The position numbers were made by a program, and so were the translations under genes. From Agriotes lineatus (lineage: Eukaryota > Arthropoda > Insecta > Coleoptera > Elateridae), in the NCBI GenBank assembly GCA_940337035.1, contig CALNHX010007632.1, forward strand, positions 1 to 64,000: a DNA stretch of 64,000 nt, in the 5' to 3' direction. Below, piece by piece: positions 24,396-37,168 of the stretch. The stretch's first letter is position 1. Every line of letters begins with the position of its first letter. Below the pieces are notes generated by a model, which worked only from the letters and a program-made list of their open reading frames with translations, searched no databases and was not told where the DNA came from.

Positions 24396-25554
24396 TCCCC
24401 CCCCCCTTCGGGAGGTTAAATTGAAATGAAACGTCTCTTACGCCTTAGTATTTTTACCAATTAATCGTTGTTTACCTCAGTATACATGAAACTCGTACTT
24501 TTTTCAACTCGTGTATAGAAAATGTCAATATCTGCTAAAATAGGAAGCTGGCCTGCATTTGCAGTGTTCTTGGGGCTGAAACACAAATATATTAAGCTTG
24601 GAAACACACACACGAAAACGTATAAAATTAGGATTAAAACGTAGAACGAATGGACGTTTATAAATACATCAGTGTTAAATAAGAATGAATAATCTACATA
24701 CAATAGCTCGAATTTACAAATCAAGTATTAGTATGATAACTATATCCGAAAGACATTTACAATATTTAAAGGAACACCAGAATATGCGAACGTTAAACTG
24801 CATCGAACTCCGCCGCGTCGTCGAGATTTCGTCCATCAATACTCCTCTTCGCTTTAAGTACGTATTTAATTATCTATGAAGCGCATTCCTTGGCGCTTGT
24901 TAAGCTTTCCAACGTAGCCTAAAGCAAAAACGCTTATCGCTTAACCTGCCACCATTTCCTGTATCATATTACTTTAAAATTGATCCTGGAAACTGCTGTG
25001 TAGCGGATTGGGCTCCCCCTGGATTACGTCATTACTTGAACTACTCATATAGAAATTTCCTACGAAGTTAGCGGGAAAGTGCCTCGCTGGTAGTTTTCCG
25101 GCTGACATCACGGCACCAAATGGACGCCACAAAACTATTTATCCTTATCTTAGAGTCGCACTTACTCAGTACATAGTTATTTTGCACTTTACTTGAAATG
25201 CAAACACTGCCTACTACACACGGACACCTATTGGCGACAAAATATATTTATTGGATGGCTTCAGCTGCTCTATTTATCTCGTCGCAGATAAAATTCACTT
25301 CGAATCGCTTACTTATGTGCGACCTTGAAGACTGCTTAAGTTTCCTGCGAACTTCCGAGGATCCATCCGCTACACGCACAATTGATCGATGCACGCACTA
25401 CAACAGGACCGTATTCGCGCACTTTCAACAGGCCCGTATTCGCGTACTTACAACTATAATACGTTACAATGATTAAGCGTATTAACAATAAAAAGACATG
25501 CAAACACAAACTGGCTATATACGTATGTAAATATTAATATAAAAAATCCAGGCA

Positions 25555-25915
25555 AGCGATCCAGATGCCCGTTTCAAGCGCAGAAAAACTGAAAGTGACA
25601 CAGAGGAGAGTACAGCGTGCAATGTTAAACAGGCTCTCAGACTAAGAGATGGGGTGAGAAACAGATATTAGGAAAAGAACAAAAACTACTTATATCGTGC
25701 ATCGAGGGCTAGAAATGTTGCCAGAGAAGACAACGATGGACGTCAATATACTAGTCAGATGTAAACCACGGCAAACAAAGAGAAGCGTATGAAGACCACC
25801 CACAAGATGGATGTATGATGTTAGAAAAATAGGGGTGTTCATCCTATCAAGCACTTCTTCATTTGTTACTCTTTGTATCCATCTTATTCTTAACATCCTT
25901 ATATAGAGGTTATTT
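25555..25915. pseudogene. Two opposed LINE C-terminal fragments
   Basis: On the + strand, KLKVTQRRVQRAMLNRLSD matches the 'TQRxMERAMLGxSLRD' motif of RTE/Jockey-type LINE C-termini (25570-25640), followed by a degenerate GHVxR/RPxxRW area to about 25830. On the - strand at 25835-25915, MLRIRWIQRVTNEEVLDRM matches 'CLRRILRIxWxDHVTNEEVLxR'. The two are head-to-head and both are only fragments. Confidence 0.55.
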
Positions 25916-25999
25916 AGGTCGACTTTCTTGAGGATCTAGGATTAGCATTCCTACAAGAGCAGCGACCAGACGTAGTACTTTCAAGTCATCTAACACACA

Positions 26000-28004
26000 C
26001 TGATGATTTTGTGTTACACTATATAATTATGTCGCATATTGATCAAACCAGAACGAACTATTTCTATACGTCACTTATTTTTGTTTTTTTTAATGTCTAA
26101 TTTATTATTTATTTCTCTTTCCAGGACATAATTGCGGTCGATCTATAGGGTAGATTAATTTTTTGTTGAATCAATTAATACTGGAATAAGGATTCGCACC
26201 TACAAGTTTAGTTGATCGTCAGAACGCGGTGTAACTCATTAGCTTAAATCATTGTTGATACCCTATTAAAATGTATAATATTTTTGTCAGTAGAAAATAG
26301 TTAGTTCATTCTTCATCAGTACTGTTTACTACAAGTATTTCCATTTTGTGCATTTGTCTTACGTTGAGAAATAACACTATCCTGATATACCTTTTAAGGA
26401 ACGATTCGTTTCGTATAAAAACAAAACTTGTTGGATTAGTTCGACAGCAACCTTTGATAAAAGAACGGTTTTCGAGAATTTGTTCGACGAATTCAAAGAG
26501 CAACCACCGCCTGGCCACTCTTAAATTAGTGATTTATATATAGCGACGCCTTATCCCAAGCCTATTATAATTTAGCTCTCCTTCACTTTCTCTATCGAGC
26601 AAATTAATTGAAATGGATAAAATAGCATCCGTATCAAGAGTCATTAGCGCTATCGCGCTCAAAGAAAGAGGCATGGAGTACTCCAGATTCGTGCAATCAG
26701 TACTACGAACATAAACATAAGAACGTGAGACGTGTCTGTCAGTTTGAGAAATGGGCCTGCTGTTGCGATTTGTTAAACAGACGTGTACCACTAATAGACT
26801 AAATAGTGGAAGCCTCTTTTATTAATGAATATATCTAACGACGCATGTACTCGTTTAACAAGGAAAATAATCACTTTTGTTGGTAGCTGCGGCTTGCTAT
26901 CTGCTGCGATTTAGAAAATTGCGCTCATTTGCAACGTCGCATTTGCACTTAATTAGTTGATAGTTACGTAATCTATTCTGGAAACCTATCATTATGATCC
27001 GGAAAATAGGTAGAAATCTCCATAGTTTTGGTACCGTAAGCAATACTTAATTTTTAATGCGTTTGGGGCCTTTGGGTCAGTGTATTTTCAGAAGCCGTTC
27101 CAGGGGCACCGGTAGTCCTTAGGGTGAAAAAAAGGTATAATATCTGTATTTCACATAAATAAGTAACGTGCATCGAAAAATTCAATACTTCAAAAGTAAA
27201 AAATGTATTTTGCAAACGTAAATATTTTTTTAATTAAAATGCAAATAGTTACTGCAATCTATAGATTTATTAGATAATAAGTGCTTCTCTCTTCATTAGG
27301 AATGGCAAAATGGCATATTCGTTGTGCAATGTTTCAATTACGGTGCGGTTCTCGCTCCATCTGTTTGGTCACCACAGTGCAAATGTTCTATAATGAGCCA
27401 TACATTGTGATGATTCCACCTGATTGCTAATAGAAAATTAGTTTGTTGAACGTATCATCTTAAAACGATCTGTTTTTAATGATGGACTATGTTCACTTTT
27501 TGAATAATTACAAAATTTGGCTTTAAATATTTAGCAAATTGTACTTCCAGTAAGCAAATGATTGTAATTTATAACTTCCTACTATAATTCTTAAAATACT
27601 ATCTATGCATCTCAGATGTTGTTCCAGTGTCAAATATAAAAATTTATATAAAAAAAAGAATCTCAAATTAATTCATGGCGTGCTTAGGTTTAGATATTTT
27701 CAAAGAAAATTTGTTATTGGCGTTTCTTTGCTTTCGATGTTTTATTAGCGACAAAATGCCAGTGTTAATTCGCAGTTTTAAATAATGAATGGTTAAATTA
27801 TTCAAATGTAAAAGAGCATGCACCTTTATAGAAATACAGATACAAATACTAAAACTAAAGTCCAAAACTTTGGTAATTTATTTTAATTTTCATGTTAGGT
27901 GATTACAAAGGATTCCCTACCCAAACATACTGGATTTTAAATATAAATAATAAATTTATTAAACAAGAAACAGGAATCTTAGTAGCGTAACATATAGTGC
28001 GTTT
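26000..28004. other. Intronic DNA, nothing recognised
   Basis: No coding or transposon signature seen. Short open frames on both strands are random. Confidence 0.4.
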
Positions 28005-28110
28005 CAGATTTTCATTTAACACCTCCATATCTTCTTTTTGTTTAAGCATAATGTTTTGATATTTTGATGACTTGTACAGGCTCCCAAACGAACAAGCTAC
28101 TATGATCTTT
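28005..28110. repeat. Repeat fragment related to 34860-35100
   Basis: AACACCTCCATATCTTCT and TGATATTTTGATGACTTGTACA align with AACATCTCCATATCTTCT and TGAACATTTTGGTGGCCTATACA at 34888-34950. They are probably pieces of one DNA-transposon family whose end (CAGTGTGTCCCACA) survives at about 34863. Confidence 0.45.
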
Positions 28111-28261
28111 TCCATACAAGACATTGACTCACATCGTTTTCCCATCCAACAGGCATTCTTTACATGCGATTTTAAGTGACATACGAGTAGATCGTTATTT
28201 AGCCAATTCTGGCCACACCATTGAAAAGAGCAGGATCAAATCTATTTTACACCATGTATTA

Positions 28262-29057
28262 TAGGGATGGGCGCGTGAGTGAGTGTTCACCCACGTCATG
28301 CACGTTTAATGCTTGCTTTAAACGCTCATGTTCAGGCACGCTCACGTTCAAGTTTACGATGTGACCCTCCACTCACGACGTGACCCGCAGCTTTTATTTG
28401 AAAAGTCACATAGAAGAGAATGTTCAAATTTAAAACCAATAAAGAACCCGCAACCCAACTAAAATATGTTTTGCACGTGAAATAATTTACGTGATGTGTT
28501 GCAATCAGAATAGTAGACACAAAAAAAAATAAATGAAAATTGACTACAAGGGATAAATACTGATTCCACGTAAAAACATTTCTTGCAACAAGCTATTATT
28601 TTTAATACCAAAATCTATCATTGGAGTTGAGGTTTCTCTTACTGATACGAGTACGAGGAGGTATATGTTGCTAGGTAACACTTTTAATTCCTAGGTTTAA
28701 AAGTACTTTTACTTCCGAGGAACTAAAAGTAAGTTCTACTTGGTCGCCTATAGGCGCAGACACGCGATTGACTGTAGACAGAACATTCACAACACAACGC
28801 AGGTGCCAAGCTCCGTCTCTGCAAACTGCTACACAGAAGTACAATGACCTCCAGCTCCAGTTGTAAATCTTTCACATGGGCGGGCAGCAGGGTAGCGGGA
28901 CACCCTGCAGTCTTTTATTTGTTACTAAATATTTAACGTGAAATAACGTAAAACGTGAATCACGTCTTGGAAATTTTCAAATATTACTCACGTTCACGAC
29001 GGGACTCGCCGTGACCCAGCGTGACCCGACTATTTTCACGTCACGCACCCATCCCTA
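28262..29057. mobile_element. Non-autonomous hAT element with 8-bp TSD
   Basis: Termini are TAGGGATGGGCGCGTGA and, inverted, TAGGGATGGGTGCGTGA, i.e. 16 of 17 terminal bases match. The first eight bases equal the canonical Ac-type hAT terminus. Flanks ATGTATTA (28254-28261) and ATGTATAA (29058-29065) form an 8-bp duplication with one mismatch, the hAT signature. The 796-bp interior has many ACGTGA-type subterminal motifs and no transposase. It sits inside the wg intron. Confidence 0.88.
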
Positions 29058-29199
29058 ATGTATAACTCGTTTGTATAGAAATTTACTTAGATCGTTTTTC
29101 CCATGCACTTTTCGTATGTTTTGTGCATTGTTTAGTGTAAACAACATCAAAAGATCGGGCAATCAAGTAAAGTCCTGCACCAAATAGAATATAAAAGAA

Positions 29200-30070
29200 A
29201 ATGAGAAAGTATAGTGAAGGTATATTAATAACATCCATCCACATTTTCTTTACGAATATACTAAAAGAATGGAAAATCGCTAAAAACTAGAAAGTAAAGT
29301 TAACCATGCCCATATGTACATAAAGGAGAAGGCAGTTGAAAGTTGAAAATGAAAATAAAAATAGCAGATCGGCAGCAAAGATTAGGAAATAACAGGGATA
29401 TAGTAGATATATTGAGAAGTCATTGGAATGGACAAATGCAATAGAATGAAAATATAAAAAAGGGCCACACCCTTTTTACAGTTACACAAGATATAAACAC
29501 GGATAATGAAGCAAGAGTGGTAAAACTGCATGAGGACACTAAATCAATATTAATTACAAACACTGGGAGACTCATTAACATCATACGTTATGCATATTAC
29601 AGAGTTATATTGGCGGATAATGAAGACAATCTACAGATACTATTAGATCGATTCAAAACCTTATCAAAGAAGTATTATAATAAAAATCTCCGACAAAAGC
29701 AAAATAAAAAATAGAAGAGACAAGTTATGACATTGTTCCATCGTAGTGTATACAAGGATGTAGCTGCAAACAGGAAAATGCAAATAATAAAATTCGTGAG
29801 AATAACATGGTGTCTGAGAGTGAAACCAGCGTTAAAACTAATAATCCTAAACACAAAATGCGTACATTATAGTAAGAGTGACACTACGAGAGAGAGAAAT
29901 CAACGAAAGTAGAAGAGACTTGTAATACCCAGGACGTGGTGAAATAGACTAGAAAGGGAAAGGATGAAGGGAATTAACACGAGGAAAGAGATTTTCCCCA
30001 AAATAGATTCAAACAGATAGACAGGAAGAAACTCTTAGTTGATGAGGAAGGAAGAAACGAATATGTTACA
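29200..30070 (+). pseudogene. Decayed RTE-like LINE fragment
   Basis: The frame at 29517-29714 contains VILADNEDNLQILLDRF, which matches the segment around the RT 'YADD-x-x-x-LA-x-S-x-x-D-L-Q' box with the YADD itself degenerated to ILADN. Purine-rich flanks resemble the LINE at 5090-6420. There are many lesions. Confidence 0.45.
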
Positions 30071-30179
30071 ATGTATAATATTGAAGCAAAACTTTGAAAT
30101 TCGGTATTGTAGGAAGGTCATGATTAAAAATTGCAATCGTGTTGGTAATGCGGATTAAATAAATAACTATTTTCTTAAT

Positions 30180-31700
30180 TCAGTTCAAGGTATTGATCAA
30201 CCAAATCTTCGTGTTCTTGGGCTTTACGAAACTGTAATGTCCGAAAGCACTGAAAATTTTAATTCTGAAGCTGTTGCAAAAGAGTTTGTTCTCCAGAAAA
30301 TAAAGTTTATTACTGATGATACACCTTTGTTGCCCTTTTTTGGTGCCTTTTTTAACCCACATAATTAACTTTTATCTATTAGTAGGGGTATTTTCTAATC
30401 AATGGAAAATAGCTCATATAATGCCCATAAGTAAAGTTAACGTACCTAACGAATTAAAGGACTTTAGACCTATCAGCATTCTTCCTGTTCTATCAAAGGC
30501 ATTGGAAAAGGTGGTGGATTTACAAATCAGAGCATACTTCAATACACATCGGTTATTTTCAGACGTACAGTCTGGTTTTCGCTCTAATCACAGTTGTGTT
30601 TCTGCACTACTAATGGTAACTGATGACATTATTCGAGCTTTTGATGAAGGTAAATTTGGCTACATTAATTCTATTGGACTTTTCCAAGACCTTTGACACA
30701 ATAAACTATGAGATTCTGATAACTATTTTACGTTCTTTTGGATTTAATGCTAAAGCCTTACAATTTTTTGAAAATTATTAAAAAACAGACAACAGTGTGT
30801 AATTTTGCCAAATGAACAGTCGACTTTCTTAACAATTAAACATGGTGTGCCGCAGGGCTCTATTTTAGGTCCATTGCTGTACAGAATCCATTCTTCTGGC
30901 CTATGTAAGGTTTTAAAATATTGCATGCATTATCAGTATGCACATGATACCCAATTGCATCTTTCGTTTAAACCTACTAATGTCATTACTGCTTGTAACC
31001 TCATTAGTAATGATGACTTAAACAACTTAATCGAGTTTGCTGATTTCTGTTCTCTTAATATTAATCCTTTCAAATCCGTGGTCGTTTTATTTGGCAGTCG
31101 AAATAGCAAATCTGCGGTGTTAACTCTTATCCAAATTAAAATCAAGGATGAAAATGTGAGAAATTTGGATCTTATTCTGGATTATACGCTTAGATTTCGT
31201 GAACATATATAAGCTGTATACGTAGGTCTTATGGAAACCTTAAATTAATTTATAATAATAGACAAGTTTTAAATAAGAAAACGAAAACGATTTTATGCGA
31301 ATCTCTCGTGTTGTTACAATTTAACTATTGCGGTATTGTCTATTAGTACTAAAACTCCTTATCTTTATAATAAAATTACGTTTCGTACTGGTATACATAA
31401 TCTAAATTTAAGGCATGGAGGTATATTGAACTGTAAATCTCATAGATTTGAATTCTTTAAACGTTCATTTTCTTAAAAATTTGACAACTTGGTACACAAA
31501 GAATCGTTGAAAATAAACAGGGTTATGCAACCAACATTACAGTAGTTGATTTACGTTTTCTGATAGTCTATACCTGATCAGAAATATTATTTACATCAAA
31601 TATTTTATAAAATTTTTGAAAATTATAGTAGCCTTCTAAAAAAATATACAGGGACTCCTATAATTGGCCTAACGGCTGTTTGCTGAGTCAAAATAAATAA
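30180..31700 (+). pseudogene. CR1/Jockey-like LINE pseudogene (RT)
   Basis: The frame 30316-30696 carries ELKDFRPISILPVLSKALEK and DVQSGFRSNHSCVSALL (RT blocks 2-3). After a frameshift near 30690 comes the 'DFSKTFDTINYEIL' block, then 30805-31212 with KHGVPQGSILGPLLY and QYAHDTQLHLSF. In the latter the YADD catalytic box is mutated to YAHD. Thumb and C-terminal codons decay towards 31500, and an A-rich tail ends near 31700. It is 5' truncated (no endonuclease). Confidence 0.8.
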
Positions 31701-34540
31701 ATAAAAACATTGTTTCAAATGTGTAACAACTGTTGTATAACCCTCTTCATTTTCAATGATCGTAAGTGTACCTAATATATTTCAATCATTATCATTACTT
31801 CCCTTTAAGTTCTGCGTTAAAAATTGGCTTTTTAGTTCTTAGCACTTTTAGCACCAAGTAACTTAGTATCCATTTTGTTAATTTCCATAATTTGTTTAAA
31901 ATACTTTACAATTAGCATTTTTATTATTATTGTTACGTCTCTTATGTTGTTATTGTGTACTTCCTGTACTTTTGTGAGTTATTTGGCTTAAACTATTTCA
32001 TTGATACTCTGTGACTGTGACCAATCTACATTTATTAAACTTTTCTCGGAGGGAGGGAAGAGCAGGAACCCCTTTATGGAGGTTATCTGACTGTCTTCGA
32101 ATTTTCAAACGAAATGCGACTGTATATTATGTATTATAGTGTATAAGTATTTTTTTTTTTGGAAATAAAAATTAGAATGATTATTATTAATAAATTTTAT
32201 TACATTTGAATTTACTTCGACTCGATTTTTATGCGTTTTTTTAAATTAATTTTTTTTAAATTATCTGTTACCCCTAGTTTATGAAAACACGAAACTAATT
32301 AATAAATAAATATATTTCAAAATGTTTACCAATAGCTCTATATTACTACATCGACACATTATGATGTAACTATGACGACACTTACTAGTGTGTTTAGGCT
32401 GCAGTGTATAGTTAAGCAATAAATCATTTCGCTTCATGCTTACAGCTCTAAGTGACACTTGCGTCATATCAAAATACTTTTATTTAATTTGAGAATAATT
32501 TACAGTCCAAAACTAATTTCATGCAAAAATAAAATTAATTGCAGCATAAAAATAGAAATGTTAATATAAAAAATAAATAGTGCTCTATAAACATTAGGAA
32601 ATGAAATTCCATTCCATTGACACCGCTCTAATCTGCGTCGAGTTGCCACCAAAACTATTACGTGAAAGATATGTCATTCCTGAAATTTTCAACAATAAAT
32701 AATTCCGTAATTTATAGACAAAGCCGCTCGTCTACTCTTAAAATCGACAACACATTAATTGTTATAAAGACCAAGCAATTAGAATGTGAGGTATTTCTTA
32801 AAAATCGCATAAAACTCCCAACAGCGCAATAGAACTGCTCTAATGGAATTGCAAATATTTTAACAGCCATGCAAACTAGCTATAAAACATTTAATTTACA
32901 ATTATTGCCGCCCTTGAAAGGGGGCAATGAAATCCACAGACTGCAGAGTCCATTTGCATATGCAGATATTGTGTTTTTATATTTGAAAAATAGAACAGGA
33001 CATTTCCATTCAGATCGAAATCACAGCAGCTTGAAATGAAGTTCTTATTGGAGTGTACAGCAGCAAACGTCCCATTAAATTTTGATGTTTTCCGGTTAGT
33101 TGTTTTAAAATTAAAGCTTGTTTCGCGAGCTTTGTTATTGCTTTATTATTATAGTTCGAAACAATACCTTAATACTACAGGTTTTTTTGGCTACATTATA
33201 AACTGTCTTTTACGCAATAAAGAGAAAATTGCTAAAATAATGAAGTTATTACACTTCGTTCATTATTGATTAATTGGTTTTCGTTAAACCTTTAATATGC
33301 CTTATTTATAAAATTATATTTTTTGAGAAATTTGGAATTCTAACTTTGCAAATAAGGAATCAGGAAAGTGACGACCGTAAATTACATTTCATATTCAAAC
33401 TCTACCGAGAGAAATAAAGATATTTAAAGTACTTTTTAGATGTTATAGCTACGTATTGTATTTCACTCAATTAAGTTTAAAGTGCAATTAATATGATAAC
33501 AACATAATTAAAGAAATGCCTATTAAATCAATTGCTCAAGAACCTACAAGTTTATTGTAGCAATTTATGGTTATTTATGAGCCTCCATAAAAAACTATAT
33601 AAATAAAGCTTTCTAGAGTACTAGAGACAATTGTTGTGCTTAATTGAGTCGCTAATAACGAACATTTTAGATCTAGAGGGCAAATTTTGTATTTGGTTAA
33701 CTGAAAATTGTACCTGAAATATCTTTTGATTGCTTCGTTTCCACTACGTACCCATATAAAGTATGCGATAACACAATTAAGCCATTGAACGATATTGAAT
33801 GGAAGTTTTCGATTGTGATGAGGGCTAATAATCAGTGCACTTAATTTTACTGTTGTGCGCGATTAAAATATTCTAATAACGACTGGTGTGAGAAAAAGGT
33901 TTGATTTATGCAGAAACTGGCCATTACTACCGGGTGGTCGCATCGAGTCATATTAAAATGCATATTAACTGGTTACTCGCCACGAAAACCGCCCGTTACT
34001 AATAAAGTGACATTCGCTTTAGGCGTTAAGCTGCAGATGGGATTTTATTAACTGTAGTGACGATTATCAGCTCTTACTGTGTCTGCAGCACGTATAATGT
34101 ACGGCGTTTCCTAGTACGAGAACAACTTGCGGATACGACTAATTGTGCAAGTAGAGCGGAAGAAACTTTCATAGTCAATTAGTTACATTTTTAAGCTTAC
34201 AATAATGGCATGATCAACAATAATAATCAGTTACAAATGAGTATTTATAGGTGCAAATCCAAAGCTTATAGTCCTCAATTAAATACGTCATGCATATTTC
34301 AAAACTGGAAGAAAATAAAAGCTATAATGAAAGCACAGTTATAATGGGACTAACTGCCAGTGAAACAATTATTTTGGAAAACATGCGTTAAAAATATTAA
34401 AAATGGGGACGCCTGCTTGATGCACACGAAATTTAAAATAGAAGAAGAAGAAAAGTATTACACGATTTAATATATCGAGCCCATACTTCAGGGTATAACG
34501 GTTGATGGAAAAAGAAGAAAATTGTAGATGTCATTAATAA
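31701..34540. other. Intronic DNA, no gene; GC-richer unique patch ~33930-34170
   Basis: No coding signature. The 33930-34170 stretch is compositionally distinct and non-repetitive, a possible regulatory element of wg. That is inference only. Confidence 0.4.
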
Positions 34541-34544
34541 AATA

Positions 34545-34562
34545 TTAATAATAATAATAATC
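34545..34562. repeat. (AAT)n microsatellite
   Basis: Short (AAT)n run in an AT-rich context that resembles a LINE 3' tail. Confidence 0.6.
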
Positions 34563-34859
34563 ATCATAATATAATAGCACAAGCTACTACTTCCAAACCA
34601 TTTTTTTTTAAATAGACATGAACACTTTTATTACATACATTTACCAAAAATATATTTACAAACAGAGAAATTTAGTATATTCAGACTCATGAAGGTGAAC
34701 AAGGTGAACACAAAACCTTATTTGATTTCTCTTGCAAAAAGGGGGATCAAATTTTAGTGTTGTTAGACATGTAAAATGCCTGCACAGAACACATTAAGCC
34801 TTAGAAATAGAGTAGAAGCAGGAATTTCATCATTTTACCATAAATTCAATGAATCCTAT

Positions 34860-35100
34860 ATACAGTGTGTCCCACATTATTACTTAACATCTCCATATCT
34901 TCTACATTAGTAAGCGCGATGATTTGAACATTTTGGTGGCCTATACACATTATTTCCACCTTTGCATAAGAAATCTAAATCATTTTTAACATACTCAAAA
35001 AAACCCACATACGGATTTTTGTTGTAGGTGCAGTAATAATCGAAATATGGTGGAAAAAAAATTATGCCAGTTCGTGTTTTTACTGTTACCAAAAAAATCC
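34860..35100. repeat. DNA-transposon fragment (CAGTGTGTCCCACA end)
   Basis: Begins TATACAGTGTGTCCCACATT, a typical Tc1/mariner-MITE terminus. It shares the CTCCATATCTTCT-containing block with 28005-28110. The other terminus was not found. Confidence 0.4.
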
Positions 35101-35404
35101 AACTATGAAATCGCCAGCACTACAATTCTAATTTAAGAAATTAAGTTTACCGTGTAAGAAAATCCTCTGTAGCATCCTGTTAGAATTTAAAACATGATAT
35201 ACTACTGTAAAAAATAGTAAAAGAAAATTTCATGAACCTTTATTCAAGAAAAGTTCATGAACCTTTATTCAAGAAAACGTTCAAAATTTAAACAGCTGAA
35301 TCCAGTCGCATTACTTATAATTTGGAAAAATTCACTTAATGCCACAATTTTTAAAATAATATAGCCGCCATTGCCGTACTTTGTAAATCAAGGGTTTCTT
35401 CTAC

Positions 35405-35560
35405 TGTTTTAAGAAAAGCCTCTATAGAATGCTATCTGACGGAAGAAATGTAAAATCCTGGATCTCACCCTCAATCATGCTACGGTTGGAATTCTCTCTC
35501 TCTCTCTCTCTCTCTCGGCAAAATTCTAGTAGTAAGGTCTCCACATTACCCTTGTTCTGT
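35405..35560 (+). mobile_element. SINE body fragment, same family as 15278-15630
   Basis: AAAGCCTCTATAGAATGCTA aligns with AAAACCTCTACAGAATGCCA of the full SINE. CTCGGCAAAATTCTAGTA matches CTCGGCAAAATTTTAATA further on. The tRNA head is missing. A (TC)n run at 35492-35517 has expanded inside it. It is in the same orientation as the full copy. Confidence 0.7.
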
Positions 35561-36202
35561 GACGTCACAATTTTCTCTCTTTATTTAACAATAAGGAACT
35601 GTCCGAAACAAAAAGTTTGCAGTTTTTGGTCAGGTTCGCTTTAAGTATGGCTTGTTTTAAAATACTGTCAATATGACATTAGTCCCAAAATGACAGTAAA
35701 AAGCGCACCATAACAAGCAAGCGAGCAAGCTTAAAATCTTATTTTAAACGTTAGGGATTTCTTCGAAGAGGAGAAACGTTGGTCACAGCAAAAGGGTAAT
35801 GTATAGACTTTACTTTGACCATATATGACCACAGCAGTCGGTGTCTAAGGTACCTGTTACTCCACATTCCTAAATTAAACAAACAAACAATAATATACCT
35901 TTTTCTTTCCAGACTCTGTAAACTACGAACATTACCAAGGACTTAGATCGGTTTTCCATATTTTGTTAACATTAGTGCATTATTTTCTTAAGTACTCATG
36001 ACGTTGTACTTCATACAGAATTTAAAAAAATACAATTGCGATGTTTGTTCTAATGTCCTAGTAGGTCGGTTTGCAATAACTTGTATGTTAATATTTAGAT
36101 ACATTATCAGAAATACTGTTATACAAAAAAATTAAATAATATGTTCTACAGGAATATTATACGGTTTACTTTATTTTATAACTACAGCAAATTGTGTCGT
36201 TA

Positions 36203-36369
36203 TACACTGTTTTCCAATTGCTTTTCACCATGTATCAATTGTGTTTCACTGTTTGTCAAATGTAATTCCCCATTTGTCAATAATGACAGGTGTTGTCAAG
36301 AGGAAAAAGCATTTGACATAAAGTGAAACACGTCTGATACATGTTGAAAGGCAATCGGGAAACACTGTA
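36203..36369. mobile_element. Small foldback MITE
   Basis: About 50-bp arms: TTTTCCAATTGCTTTTCACC, ATGTATCA and GTGTTTCACT on the left match the reverse complement of AGTGAAACAC, TGATACATG and GAAAGGCAATCGGGAAA on the right. Both ends are TACACTG/TACAGTG-like, fitting a Tc1/mariner-type MITE about 800 bp from the wg last exon. Confidence 0.65.
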
Positions 36370-37168
36370 ACTTTGTTAGAATATAATTTAGTGACATTGT
36401 GACTCGATCTTTACTTTTAATATTGAATAATATTAAATAAAGTAGCGGTATATGGGTATATTGGATATGTTAGGTTTTACAATATAAAATTTAGAAAATA
36501 TTTATAGTTACATATCATTCGTCTTCTCTGAGATCTTCAAGCAATTTATAAATAAAGGCTGCCCATTATATAGCCTATAAAGCGTTGTAAAATTTGCAGC
36601 AACTTACCTGGGTAATTAAAATTTTGCCACAAAATTGGCAATACTGCAAAGCACTGTATTGGCCAGTCTAAGTAAATGGAAATTTAAAACAATCATTCTT
36701 GAAAAAAAAATTATATTCTCCTATAGCGTTGCATTTAACAAGTTGAAGAAGAAAAGAGACAAATGTTAAGTAAATTATAATCATTAATAGGGCTGTAGAA
36801 ATTTAAAAAAGCGTCAAGTGGTTTGCAATTACAGTAACTGTTGCAGTTATTGACATTTCGTCGAGTAATTTGTTCACATTAAGAAATTTTTAAATTAAAC
36901 GAGGGCATACCTTCTACCATATTACTCAAACGGTTTACTACTATGTGGGAAATGTATTGCCGCAAGTTTCAAAACAGCCGCTGCTGTAATGATCAAGTCG
37001 GCAAAAATTAAAAATTGGCTATGGCTTTTATGGTTGAATAACTCTTCACATCTGAACTAATTGATCCAACTATAAATACCAATAGCATTTTTCTGATTAT
37101 CCCGTTTCCTACTAGCTACTTTGTATATGCTTGCGATATTATGTCTAACAGCGTTTTCTTGTTGTCAG

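Larger units (their letters stand above)
20927..37168 (+). other. wg: wg intron, 16,242 bp
   Basis: The intron is bounded by GTAAGT at the donor and TTTTCTTGTTGTCAG at the acceptor, and is phase 0 on both sides. It is crowded with LINE fragments in both orientations, a hAT element, a SINE fragment and MITEs (listed separately). The remaining stretches (about 20.9-22.1, 26.0-28.0, 31.7-34.8 and 35.6-37.1 kb) show no coding signature. Confidence 0.9.
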
